The position numbers and the translations under genes are program-made. A stretch of 64,000 nucleotides of DNA from contig NZ_CAKZGO010000014.1 in assembly GCF_936916975.1 (NCBI RefSeq), positions 45,249-109,248 on the forward strand. The letters run 5' to 3'. Below are positions 46,971-54,999 of this stretch, piece by piece; position 1 is the stretch's first letter; the number at the start of each line of letters is the position of its first letter. Source of the stretch: an uncultured Dongia sp. GTDB lineage: Bacteria > Pseudomonadota > Alphaproteobacteria > Dongiales > Dongiaceae. The notes beneath the pieces were generated by a model. That model was not told the origin of the DNA and did not search any database. It saw only the letters and a list, made by a program, of their open reading frames with translations.

Positions 46971-47182
46971 GCCTGCGGCGGGCGCAATCGTTCTTGACTC
47001 GCCCGCCTGTCCACCCCCATCGTCCATGGATGAACCGATCCCGGCTCCAGGCAGCGCGCCAATAGGGCGCGCGGGCCGGCCTTGGGCCGGTGTCTCATTC
47101 GCGCGATTTCCGCATCATGATTGCCTGTTGGCGTTGACCAATCGTGGCAACGCCTGATCATCGCGATGAAAGGAGTCTCGTC

Positions 47183-47551
47183 ATGGCCAGTCCGGCGCTT
47201 GGGCCCATCTACCGCAATCTCGCGGACATCATGAAGAACACCGCGGCGGAGATCACCAAGGAGGTGGACAAGCTGCGGCGTAAAATTCGCGCCCGCCTGC
47301 CCAAGAAAATGGGTGACCGGTTCGATACCGAATGGAAGAACGCCTCGAACACAAAGGGGCGCCGTCGTGCCGCGGCGAAAGTGCTGGCAAAGGTCATCAC
47401 CGCCATCGAGGATTCCGGCGAGGCTGTGAATCCGGACTTCGCCGGCGCCGAATCCGAACTGCTGACGCTCATCGACATGCTGCGCACGCTCGAAGACATG
47501 GAGAATGCGGGGAAGCATTTCGACGATATGGCCAAGGCCTACGGTAGCTGA
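47183..47551 (+). CDS. Small helical protein of unknown function
   Basis: 122 residues. AAGGAG 9 bases before the ATG supports the start. The sequence is highly charged and helical: AAEITKEVDKLRRKIRARLPKKMGDRF, then TKGRRRAAAKVLAKVITAIEDSG and a C-terminal ESELLTLIDMLRTLEDMENAG helix. No signal, membrane segment or recognised domain is seen. The basic N-terminal half could bind nucleic acid or acidic partners. A clear terminator follows at once, so it is probably monocistronic. Confidence 0.6.
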   Translation: MASPALGPIYRNLADIMKNTAAEITKEVDKLRRKIRARLPKKMGDRFDTEWKNASNTKGRRRAAAKVLAKVITAIEDSGEAVNPDFAGAESELLTLIDMLRTLEDMENAGKHFDDMAKAYGS

Positions 47552-47552
47552 C

Positions 47553-47579
47553 CCGCGCCGATGCTTGGCGCGGTCTTTC
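47553..47579 (+). terminator. Rho-independent terminator after the small helical protein gene
   Basis: CCGCGCC-GATGCTT-GGCGCGG begins 2 bases after the TGA and is followed by TCTTTC. The 7-bp GC stem with a short T-rich tail fits an intrinsic terminator. Confidence 0.65.
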
Positions 47580-47667
47580 GATAACAAAAGTAGTAGCTGC
47601 ACCATTGCGCCGCCGCCCCAAGGTTGTGGCGGTGTCGCCGGGCTTTCCGGCATTAATGGGGATAGCT

Positions 47668-47853
47668 ATGAAGAAAGCCATCGAAGCAGCATTAGTCGAA
47701 GAAACGCGTCGCCTCATCCGGGATCTCGTCCTGGAGGTGACGGCGGATCTCGCCGTTCGGAGCAGAAATCCAGGCGTTCTCCTGGATATGGCCGCGGATC
47801 TGGAGGCGCAGGCCGCATCACTGCGGCAGGACTTCGCGCGGCGCGCAACCTGA
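47668..47853 (+). CDS. Small helical protein of unknown function
   Basis: 61 residues from the ATG at 47668: MKKAIEAALVEETRRLIRDL, an acidic helix with VTADLAVRSRN, then a second helix LLDMAADLEAQAASLRQDF. GGGG stands about 7 bases upstream; an ATG 12 bases earlier is also possible. A strong hairpin follows the stop. No family is recognised, and the predicted pair of amphipathic helices suggests a small binding or antitoxin-like protein without a visible partner. Confidence 0.45.
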   Translation: MKKAIEAALVEETRRLIRDLVLEVTADLAVRSRNPGVLLDMAADLEAQAASLRQDFARRAT

Positions 47854-47860
47854 TCAGGTA

Positions 47861-47897
47861 GCGGATGGCGGGCGGTGTCCACCCGCCCGCCATCCGC
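47861..47897. terminator. Strong hairpin between the small ORF and comM
   Basis: GCGGATGGCGGGCGG-TGTCCAC-CCGCCCGCCATCCGC is a perfect 15-bp stem, 8 bases after the small ORF stop. It lies between convergent transcripts and can serve both, although no T-tract follows. Confidence 0.5.
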
Positions 47898-47958
47898 AAT
47901 TCATGATCGCACCGTAGCGCCTTCAGCCGGCGCGTGCCCCGGAATTACCGGCCCGGAA

Positions 47959-49467
47959 TTACCGACTGGGCGCCACGCGGCGATAGCCGAGCGCTTCGGC
48001 GATATGCAGTGCCTTGACGTCAGCAGCACCGGCCAGATCGGCCAATGTCCGCGCGACACGCAGCACGCGGTGATAGCCACGCGCCGACAGGCGGAATTTC
48101 TCCACCGCCTGGGTGAGGAGGCGCCGTCCTTCCGCATCAGGTGCCGCGAGGTTCTCCAGCAATTCGCCGTCCACCTCGGCATTGCAGCGCAGTTTGTGTT
48201 CCGCATAGCGCGCGGCCTGGCGCTCGCGGGCGGCGGTGACACGGGCTGCGACCTCGGCACTGCCTTCCGCCGGTGGCGGCAAGGAGAGGTCGCTTGCACT
48301 CACCGCCGGCACGTCGACATGCAGATCGATGCGGTCGAACAGCGGGCCTGAAATGCGCGATTGATAATCCAGCGCGCATTTGGGCGCCTTGCCGCAGCCT
48401 TGCGCCGGATCACCGAGATGCCCGCAGCGGCAAGGATTCATCGCCGCCACCACCTGCACGCGGGCGGGATAGGTGACATGCGCATTGGCGCGCGCGATCG
48501 AGACGCGGCCGGATTCCATCGGCTGGCGCAACGCTTCCAGGGTGCTGCGCTGGAATTCCGGCAACTCGTCGAGGAAGAGCACGCCGAGATGGGCGAGGCT
48601 GATCTCCCCCGGCCGCGCCCGCATGCCGCCACCCACCAAGGCCGGCAACGAGGCCGAATGATGCGGATCGCGAAACGGCCGCCGGCGCAGCAACCGTCCT
48701 TCGGCGAGATTGCCGGCGAGGCTGTGGATCATGGTGACCTCCAGCGCCTCGGCCGGCGACAATCCCGGCAGCAAGCCGGGCAAGCGTTGTGCGAGCATCG
48801 ACTTGCCCGACCCCGGCGGCCCGATCATCAGCAGATTGTGCCCGCCGGCCGCCGCGATCTCTAAGGCGCGCTTGGCGCTCTCCTGTCCCTTGATGTCCTT
48901 GAGGTCGAGGGTCGAACCCGCATCCTCCATGATCTTCGGCTCCGGTGCGCGCAACACCTGCTGACCTTTCAGGTGATGGATGAGCGCCAGCAGATTGCCC
49001 GGCGCCACCACATTGATCTCCCCCGCCCAGGCCGCCTCGCCACCTTGCGCCGCCGGGCAGATGAGGCCCAGATCATGTTGCGCCGCATGGAGTGCCGCCG
49101 GCAAAACGCCCGCAACCGATGCGACCGATCCATCCAGCCCCAACTCGCCCAGCACCACGAAGGCATCGAGTGCCGAGGCCTCAATGACACCCATCGCCGC
49201 CAGCAAGCCCAGCGCAATCGGCAGGTCGAAATGCGAGCCTTCCTTGAGGAGATCCGCCGGCGCCAGATTGACCGTGATGCGCTTAGGGGGAAGGGCGAGC
49301 CCAATCGCCGTCAACGCCGCCCGCACCCGCTCCCGCGATTCCCCGACCGCCTTGTCGGGCAAGCCAACGAGCGTAAAAGCCGGCATCCCGCCCGACACCT
49401 GCACCTGCGCATCGACGGGGCGCACATCGACGCCTTCGAAAGCTACCGTACGAACGCGGGCGACCAT
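47959..49467 (-). CDS. comM: YifB/ComM family magnesium chelatase-like AAA ATPase
   Basis: 502 residues. The N-terminal LonC-like domain (MPAFTLVGLPDKAVGESRERVRAAL, KRITVNLAPADLLKEGSHFDLPIALGLLA) is followed by an AAA core with Walker A MIGPPGSGKSMLAQRLPGLLP, LFLDELPEFQRSTLEALRQP (Walker B) and a CRCGHLGDP zinc-like loop, then a C-terminal Mg-chelatase lid. ComM is a branch-migration helicase promoting integration of transformed DNA. The gene is a known integration hotspot for genomic islands, and here a decayed copy of its 5' end lies 2.1 kb upstream. Confidence 0.94.
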   Translation of the reverse strand: MVARVRTVAFEGVDVRPVDAQVQVSGGMPAFTLVGLPDKAVGESRERVRAALTAIGLALPPKRITVNLAPADLLKEGSHFDLPIALGLLAAMGVIEASALDAFVVLGELGLDGSVASVAGVLPAALHAAQHDLGLICPAAQGGEAAWAGEINVVAPGNLLALIHHLKGQQVLRAPEPKIMEDAGSTLDLKDIKGQESAKRALEIAAAGGHNLLMIGPPGSGKSMLAQRLPGLLPGLSPAEALEVTMIHSLAGNLAEGRLLRRRPFRDPHHSASLPALVGGGMRARPGEISLAHLGVLFLDELPEFQRSTLEALRQPMESGRVSIARANAHVTYPARVQVVAAMNPCRCGHLGDPAQGCGKAPKCALDYQSRISGPLFDRIDLHVDVPAVSASDLSLPPPAEGSAEVAARVTAARERQAARYAEHKLRCNAEVDGELLENLAAPDAEGRRLLTQAVEKFRLSARGYHRVLRVARTLADLAGAADVKALHIAEALGYRRVAPSR

Positions 49468-49588
49468 GGGCGGTTCTCAATCCAGCTTGAGGGTGATGGG
49501 GATATGGGTCTCGGAAGTTCTGCTGGGCACTCGACTTGGGGTCAATTCTTGACGGAAAGGTGCCTTCGTCAAGACTCTCTCAACCTGC

Positions 49589-50908
49589 TCATGTCCAATC
49601 TCTGATGGACCCCGGCGTGATACCCTTGAGGCGCATATATTGAACGTGTGCCTGGCGGTCCGTGAGAGTGCTCACAATGTCGGCCGCAAGCCTAGCAATC
49701 TCGCTATCCTTGGTAGGGAGCTGGTCCGGCAGCGCGAACCAAGGCGGTATGATGTTCCGCTTCTTCTTATCGCTTACCGCGTCAGCGTATATCTCAAATA
49801 GATCACGAATGATTTTCCGTTGGCCGAACTGAAGCGTTGCCAGAGATGCACTCTGGATAACGTAGTGCCATGTCAATTCTTTCAGCATAGCGATCTCGCG
49901 CAGATGTCGCTTGCTAATGTCGAGCTTGAACTTGACGGGACTGTCTACCTCTTTGACGTCGATGGGCATCACATAGTCTTTGATCATTTTTGAAACGAAC
50001 GGCTTTAGCGCTCGACGCTGCGCTGCGTTACCGGTGTAGGGCCCCCGCAATGGCATCAGGTCTGCGACGTCATTGAAAGCTTTCTCGTATTCTCCGAATT
50101 GCTTGAGCTCTGGGCGTCTGCCCCAGCGTCGCTTGGTGTTTTCGAAGAATACCGCGCGTTCGCCTGGATCTTTGGCCAACCGATCCAATGGAATCATCCC
50201 CAACTGATAGAAATCTTCCATGTCATGGATCGAATAAGTAATATCATCAGCTAGGTCCATGATCTGTGCCTCTATTGTCTTCTCGGTAGAGGAGGCGTGG
50301 CGCTCTCGCGCAAACTCGAAGTCGTCGCGCTCGCTTTGGTAGGCACCGAACTTTGGATTGTGATGACCGTCCGCCTCCCGAAACCAGGGATACTTGATCG
50401 TGGCGGCCAAGGTGGCGCGGGTCAGATTCAAACCGACAAATTTGCTTTTGCTGTAGGCCAGCTGGGTCACGATGCGGAATGACTGCGCATTCCCCTCGTA
50501 TCCATCGCCAGCTCCAGCTTTCTGCAAGCATTCATCGAGCTGCTCTTCAGCAATATGACCAAAGGGTGGATGCCCAAGGTCATGTGCGAGTGCCGCGGCT
50601 TCCACAACATCGGCATTGATATGACTACGCAAGCTCGGCCGCTTGGCTATTAGCAGCTCAGCAATGCGACGCCCTACCTGAGCAACCTTCAGCGTGTGCG
50701 TCAGGCGATTATGAAGCATGTCGACTTCATTTGCTGAAGCGACCTGCGTCACGCCCGCCAGCCGACGGAGGCTACCACTGTAAAGTAGTCGATCTCGGTC
50801 TTTCTGAGCAGGTGTCCTCTGGTCGTCGGGATCAAGGCTATGCCGACGTGTAAGTCTGAAGGTGGGTTTTCCCGGCTTGGTTGCAATACTAGACGCACGT
50901 TTACTCAC
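49589..50908 (-). CDS. dgt: dGTPase-like deoxynucleoside triphosphate triphosphohydrolase (HD domain)
   Basis: 439 residues. HD-domain metal ligands: His71 in LTHTLKVAQVGRRIA, His109-Asp110 in ALAHDLGHPPFGHIAEEQL, and the distal Asp in IMDLADDITYSIHDMEDFY. The N-terminal RTPAQKDRDRLLYSGSLRRLAGVTQV is the dGTPase family signature. It hydrolyses dNTPs to nucleosides and triphosphate. Bacterial dGTPases carried on islands can act against phage by draining dNTPs, which fits its place in the comM-flanked block. It lies 50 bases downstream of a small gene, likely an operon partner. Housekeeping use remains possible. Confidence 0.88.
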   Translation of the reverse strand: MSKRASSIATKPGKPTFRLTRRHSLDPDDQRTPAQKDRDRLLYSGSLRRLAGVTQVASANEVDMLHNRLTHTLKVAQVGRRIAELLIAKRPSLRSHINADVVEAAALAHDLGHPPFGHIAEEQLDECLQKAGAGDGYEGNAQSFRIVTQLAYSKSKFVGLNLTRATLAATIKYPWFREADGHHNPKFGAYQSERDDFEFARERHASSTEKTIEAQIMDLADDITYSIHDMEDFYQLGMIPLDRLAKDPGERAVFFENTKRRWGRRPELKQFGEYEKAFNDVADLMPLRGPYTGNAAQRRALKPFVSKMIKDYVMPIDVKEVDSPVKFKLDISKRHLREIAMLKELTWHYVIQSASLATLQFGQRKIIRDLFEIYADAVSDKKKRNIIPPWFALPDQLPTKDSEIARLAADIVSTLTDRQAHVQYMRLKGITPGSIRDWT

Positions 50909-50958
50909 GATGGCGGCGCCTCGCTAAAGTTTCAGTTAGACAGCGTAATGAATGTCAC

Positions 50959-51159
50959 TTATGCGGCGTGAAGCCGCTTCTTAGCCACGATTTTGCGTTC
51001 GGCCGTAAAGTCCACTTCGCCGAGATCAGCCAAGCGCCAGACAGCTTCAAGAATCGCCTCTCGGGAAGCATTCTTTACTGTGGCAATGAGGTCGGCTGGC
51101 GTGTTCTTCCCGCTTTTGATGGCCTGGAAAACCAGATCTTCCAATTGCGTTTCAGGCAT
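50959..51159 (-). CDS. Small winged-helix-like protein upstream of the dGTPase
   Basis: 66 residues from the ATG at 51159, which has a perfect GGAGG 7 bases upstream. The sequence LEDLVFQAIKSGKNTPADLI followed by ATVKNASREAILEAVWRLADLGEVDF has the helix-turn-helix plus wing rhythm of small winged-helix proteins, and the C-terminus is basic (ERKIVAKKRLHAA). It may regulate the dGTPase or sense an invader. The longer frame to 51213 was rejected because of the ribosome binding site. No exact family is recognised. Confidence 0.65.
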   Translation of the reverse strand: MPETQLEDLVFQAIKSGKNTPADLIATVKNASREAILEAVWRLADLGEVDFTAERKIVAKKRLHAA

Positions 51160-51495
51160 CGCTCTTCCTCCAATGTGTCGTAGGCTGTAATGCCACGACG
51201 CCTCACCGATCATGGTGTGCTCGAAAACCTAGCAAACAGTTAAAGCGCCCGCACTCACATGAGCGTGAAGCCTCAACTCCTCAATGTTAGATATAACGCT
51301 TTCGCGCCCTTTTAGCTCCCGCGGTATCAGAATACCGCAACCCAGACCCGACTCGATAAGCCTACCAAAGCAATCACAACTCGTCTCTATCTTTTGCTCA
51401 TTCGCCATTGGTTAACGCAGTTAGGCCCCACTGATCCGACCGTTGCCTTACAACGTCGACACCTCGCACCTAGAGTTGTAAGTGGCCTCATGAAT
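51160..51495. other. Non-coding flank of the dGTPase unit
   Basis: No gene is seen. The stretch has lower GC, the short palindrome CGGTAT-CAGA-ATACCG (about 51331-51347) and the inverted ends TTACAAC/GTTGTAA about 20 bases apart (51447-51482). The promoter of the small winged-helix-like gene should lie at its left end. The right end joins the comM remnant. Confidence 0.4.
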
Positions 51496-51585
51496 GTAAA
51501 AGCCGGCAAATCCACTCTACACCTGCACATCCACCAGCCGCACATCGACGCCTTCAAACGCAATGGTGCGAACGCGAGCGACCAC
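51496..51585 (-). pseudogene. Remnant of a comM 5' end
   Basis: From a GTG at 51585 the minus strand reads VVARVRTIAFEGVDVRLVDV QV and then a stop; intact comM starts MVARVRTVAFEGVDVRPVDA QV. DNA likeness continues past the stop (CCGGCTTTTAC matches the comM FT codons), with indels that break the frame. The copy is diverged, so it did not arise by recent duplication of the local gene. It marks the right edge of the dGTPase block. Confidence 0.75.
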
Positions 51586-51876
51586 GGGTGCTGCCTAAGG
51601 TTGCTTGGGTAAATCGGGAACAATCATGGCGCGCATACTGGCAAGGTCTGCAACCGGGCGCAACTGTTCTCTTCCCCCCGATGCCAACGCGGGTTTTGTT
51701 ACAAATCCGCGCCGCTGTTCATCGCCGCTTTTCCGGCAAAGGCATTCCTGTTTATAAAAAACCATCTCACTGTGACTTTCGCCCGGCGGTAGCCGGGTGA
51801 CGGCGTGGGCGCTCCTGCCGGCCCACGCCCGATGCCTTTGTTCCCCCGCCAGCCGACGCTAGCTCAGGAGAAGACC
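51586..51876. other. Region before the molybdenum hydroxylase genes
   Basis: No gene is supported. It should hold the promoter for the small iron-sulfur subunit; the AT-richer part TTTATAAAAAACCATCTC near 51749-51767 is the best candidate area, but no clear -35/-10 pair was fixed. CAGGAG precedes the downstream ATG. Confidence 0.4.
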
Positions 51877-52344
51877 ATGGCTTTCACGCTCAAAATTAAT
51901 GGAACCGACCACACCGTCGATGTCGACGGCGAGACGCCGCTGCTCTGGGTGCTGCGCGATGTGCTGGGGATGACCGGCACGAAGTTCGGCTGCGGCCTTG
52001 CGCAATGTGGGGCCTGCACCGTGCATCTCGACGGCACGGCGGCGCGCTCCTGCCAGACGCCGGTCGCGGACGCGGCCGGTGTCGCCGTCACCACCATCGA
52101 AGGCTTGTCCGCCGATGGCATGCATCCGGTCCAGGTCGCCTGGCGCGAGATCAACGTGCCGCAATGCGGCTATTGCCAGAGCGGTCAGATGATGCAGGCG
52201 GCGTCGCTCCTCACCGAGACGCCAAGCCCCACCGATGAGGATATCGACGCCGCGATGAGCGGCAATATCTGTCGCTGCGGCACCTATCCCCGCATCCGTG
52301 CCGCCATCAAGCAGGCCGCGACGAAGATGGCAGGTGTGCAATGA
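51877..52344 (+). CDS. (2Fe-2S)-binding small subunit of a xanthine dehydrogenase-family oxidase
   Basis: 155 residues with two [2Fe-2S] domains. The plant-type cluster cysteines are in [17 protein letters not shown] plus a later RSC; the second cluster is in [10 protein letters not shown] and [15 protein letters not shown]. This is the small subunit of two-subunit molybdenum hydroxylases (IorA-like), passing electrons from the molybdenum site to an outside acceptor. CAGGAG precedes the ATG at 51877; the longer frame to 51805 adds no family sequence. It overlaps the large-subunit gene by 4 bases. Confidence 0.92.
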   Translation: MAFTLKINGTDHTVDVDGETPLLWVLRDVLGMTGTKFGCGLAQCGACTVHLDGTAARSCQTPVADAAGVAVTTIEGLSADGMHPVQVAWREINVPQCGYCQSGQMMQAASLLTETPSPTDEDIDAAMSGNICRCGTYPRIRAAIKQAATKMAGVQ

Positions 52345-54650
52345 CATATCAACCGACCACATCCCTGGCCCCCACACCCAGCCTGACGATCGCCAATATC
52401 AGCCGCCGCACTTTCCTCACCGGCGTTGCCGCCGGCAGCCTGGTGCTCGGCCTCGATTTCCCGGCCCTGGCGGCGGAAGAAAAATACGCCGGCGAGGGCA
52501 TGGCGAATGGGTTGCGCGAAGACCCGAAAATCTTCATCGCCATTGCCGAGGACGGCACCGTCACCATCATCTGCCACCGCGCCGAAATGGGGCAGGGTGT
52601 CCGCACCAGCCTGCCCATGGTGGTGGCCGATGAGCTGGAGGCCGATTGGGCGCGCGTTCGCGTCACGCAGGCGCCGGGCGACGAGGCGCGCTTCGGCAAT
52701 CAGGACACTGACGGCTCGCGCTCCATGCGCCATCACTTCGCAACGCTCCGCCGCATGGGGGCCGCTGCACGCCAGATGCTGGAGGAGGCCGCCGCCAAAC
52801 AATGGAACGTGCCGGTCGCGGAAGTGGCGGCCGTCAACCACGAGGTGGTGCACAAGCCGACTGACCGGCGCTTGAGCTATGGCGAGCTTGCCAAGGCCGC
52901 GTCCGAGTTGCCGGTGCCGGCGCGCGAGAGCTTGAAGCTCAAAGACCCCGCCCAGTTCCGCTATATCGGCAAGGGCGAGGTCGGCCTCATCGACGGCATG
53001 GATATCACCACCGGCAAGGCGCAATACGGCATCGACACGCGGCTTGACGGCATGGTCTACGCCGTGGTGGCGCGTCCGCAGGTCTTCGGCGGCACGGTCA
53101 AATCCTTCGACGACACTGAGACGCTGAAGGTGCCCGGTGTCCTGAAGACCGTCGCCATCGACGGGACGCCCGCACCCGCTGTGTTCCAGCCTTTGGGCGG
53201 CATCGCGGTCATCGCCACCAACACCTGGGCGGCGATCAAGGGCCGCGAGGCGCTGAAGATCGTCTGGGATGACGGGCCCAACGCGACCTATGATTCCGTC
53301 GCCTATAAGGAGACGATCACGGCGGCCGTGCGCGCGCCCGGCAAGGTCGTGCGCGAGGCCGGCGACACCGACAAGGCGTTGGGCGCTGCCGCCAAACGCC
53401 TCGAGGCGGAATACTACATTCCGCACATCGCCCATGCGACGATGGAACCGCCCGCTGCGGTGGTGCGCATCGTGGACGGCAAATGCGAAGCCTGGGCCTG
53501 CGTGCAATCGCCCCAGGCGACGCACGACAATCTTGTGCAGCGTTTGGGGCTGGCATCGGAGAATGTCACGGTCCACCAGACCCTGCTGGGTGGTGGCTTC
53601 GGCCGCAAGTCGAAGCCGGATTATGTCGTCGAGGCCGGGCTGATCTCCAAGGCCATGGACGGCAAGCCGGTCAAGCTCACCTGGACGCGCGAGGACGACA
53701 TCACCAATGACTATTTCCATGCGGTCTCGATGGAGCGCATGGAAGCCGGCCTCGACGAGAGCGGCAAGACGGTTGCCTGGCTGCATCGCAGCGCCGCCCC
53801 CACCATTGTCTCGATCTTCGCCCCCGACCCCAAGACCGAGGCGCCGTTCGAGCTGGGCATGGGTCTGGTCGACATGCCCTTCGACATCGCCAATCTGCGC
53901 ATCGAGAATCCGGAGGCGCCGGCCCATACCCGCATCGGCTGGTTCCGCTCGGTCTACAACGTGCCCCATGCCTTCGCCGTGCAATCCTTCGCCGCCGAGC
54001 TTGCGGCAGAAGCGGGCCGCGATCCCAAGGACTATCTCCTCGATCTCATCGGCCCGCCGCGTCAGGTCGATACCCGCGACATCTCCGTCATGTGGAATTA
54101 CGGCGAGGATCCGGAACTCTACACGATCGACACGCAGCGCCTGCGCGGTGTCATAGACAAGGCGGCGGAGGCCTCCGGCTGGGGCCGCACCTTGCCCAAG
54201 GGCAGCGGCCTCGGCATTGCCGCCCATCGCAGCTTCGTCACCTATGTGGCAGCCGTCGTCGAGGTGGCGGTGGGCGAGGGCGGCGCAATCACAATCCCGC
54301 GCGTCGACATCGCGGTCGATTGCGGGCCGCAGATCAACCCCGACCGCATCCGCTCGCAGATGGAAGGGGCGGTGATCATGGGGGTGAGCCTTGCCATGCT
54401 GGGCGAGATCACCTTCAAGGACGGCCGCGCCGAGCAGTCCAATTTCGACACCTATGAAGTGACCCGCATGGATGCAGCCCCCAAGGAGATCCACGTCCAT
54501 CTCATGCCGCCAACGGCCTACGACCAGCCCTTGGGCGGTGTCGGCGAACCCGGCGTGCCGCCGATCGCCCCCGCCCTCACCAACGCGATCTTCGCCGCGG
54601 TGGGCAAACGCATCCGCACCCTGCCGATCCGCGATCAGCTGGCGACGTAG
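52341..54650 (+). CDS. Molybdopterin-binding large subunit of a xanthine dehydrogenase-family oxidase (IorB-like), Tat-exported
   Basis: 769 residues. A twin-arginine signal [17 protein letters not shown] lies at about 28-45, so the folded complex goes to the periplasm, carrying the signal-less small subunit with it. The molybdenum-cofactor body shows [38 protein letters not shown] and, near the end, [22 protein letters not shown] with the active-site Glu. Relatives oxidise aldehydes or hydroxylate N-heterocycles such as isoquinoline. No third FAD subunit and no dedicated cofactor-sulfuration gene is nearby; a c-type cytochrome would be the likely acceptor. Confidence 0.9.
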   Translation: MTYQPTTSLAPTPSLTIANISRRTFLTGVAAGSLVLGLDFPALAAEEKYAGEGMANGLREDPKIFIAIAEDGTVTIICHRAEMGQGVRTSLPMVVADELEADWARVRVTQAPGDEARFGNQDTDGSRSMRHHFATLRRMGAAARQMLEEAAAKQWNVPVAEVAAVNHEVVHKPTDRRLSYGELAKAASELPVPARESLKLKDPAQFRYIGKGEVGLIDGMDITTGKAQYGIDTRLDGMVYAVVARPQVFGGTVKSFDDTETLKVPGVLKTVAIDGTPAPAVFQPLGGIAVIATNTWAAIKGREALKIVWDDGPNATYDSVAYKETITAAVRAPGKVVREAGDTDKALGAAAKRLEAEYYIPHIAHATMEPPAAVVRIVDGKCEAWACVQSPQATHDNLVQRLGLASENVTVHQTLLGGGFGRKSKPDYVVEAGLISKAMDGKPVKLTWTREDDITNDYFHAVSMERMEAGLDESGKTVAWLHRSAAPTIVSIFAPDPKTEAPFELGMGLVDMPFDIANLRIENPEAPAHTRIGWFRSVYNVPHAFAVQSFAAELAAEAGRDPKDYLLDLIGPPRQVDTRDISVMWNYGEDPELYTIDTQRLRGVIDKAAEASGWGRTLPKGSGLGIAAHRSFVTYVAAVVEVAVGEGGAITIPRVDIAVDCGPQINPDRIRSQMEGAVIMGVSLAMLGEITFKDGRAEQSNFDTYEVTRMDAAPKEIHVHLMPPTAYDQPLGGVGEPGVPPIAPALTNAIFAAVGKRIRTLPIRDQLAT

Positions 54651-54670
54651 CCTATCTGGGTCGATGGCGC

Positions 54671-54696
54671 GGCGCAGGACCAGCCTGCGCCGCTTT
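54671..54696 (+). terminator. Rho-independent terminator after the hydroxylase genes
   Basis: GGCGCAGG-ACCAG-CCTGCGCC followed by GCTTTTG, 21 bases after the large-subunit stop. The 8-bp stem and short T-run are convincing. Confidence 0.65.
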
Positions 54697-54712
54697 TGTG
54701 AAGTAGATCACA
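54697..54712 (+). promoter_or_regulatory. CRP-type operator (TGTGA-N6-TCACA)
   Basis: TGTGAAGTAGATCACA is a perfect match to the CRP consensus palindrome. It abuts the terminator on its left and a 15-bp inverted repeat on its right, about 290 bases before the LuxR-family regulator, the only downstream gene it could serve in this gap. Confidence 0.4.
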
Positions 54713-54713
54713 G

Positions 54714-54751
54714 TGACGCGTGCCGATCTCTGCCTGGATCGGCACGCGTCA
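54714..54751. repeat. Perfect 15-bp inverted repeat
   Basis: TGACGCGTGCCGATC-TCTGCCTG-GATCGGCACGCGTCA starts 2 bases after the CRP-like site. It has no T-tract. It could be a large operator, a transcript-end hairpin or a cruciform; its contact with the CRP-like site suggests regulation rather than termination, since a good terminator already lies upstream. Confidence 0.5.
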
Positions 54752-54999
54752 GCATTGGTGATGCGCACCTGCTCACTTTAGCCGATCGATTTTGCGCATT
54801 TCCCGGCTGTTCACACCGTCCCGGTCGGACGCTAGCTGACCTGTCACCACACCGTTTTGTGTGAATGGCAGCTTATTATGACCGAAGGCGGGCGATATAT
54901 TCGCCATAGACTTGTGAATTACCACATTGTCGTGATATGGCGGTGCCCCCCAGTTCCAGCGAACTGGGCAGGGGGCGTGAAACGGGGAGCGTGTCTTGA

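Larger units (their letters stand above)
49470..51585. mobile_element. Putative small genomic island at the comM 5' end
   Basis: The block lies between the start of comM and a second, mutated copy of the first 90 or so bases of comM in the same orientation (51496-51585 versus 49373-49467). Its two genes (a dGTPase and a small protein) have visibly lower GC than the flanks. This is the pattern left when an element inserts in or beside comM and a partial duplicate of the gene end remains. No integrase or transposase is present, so it would be cargo only, or a gene replacement between two comM ends. Confidence 0.55.

Noticed and set aside
51447..51482. Possible integron attC-like site (TTACAAC...GTTGTAA)
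   Set aside because: The inverted ends do not match the RYYYAAC/GTTRRRY core rules, and no integrase is near.
52284..54500. 738-codon minus-strand frame opposite the molybdenum hydroxylase large subunit
   Set aside because: The plus-strand frame carries all the hydroxylase motifs and a Tat signal; the antisense frame has no motif and results from high GC at third positions.
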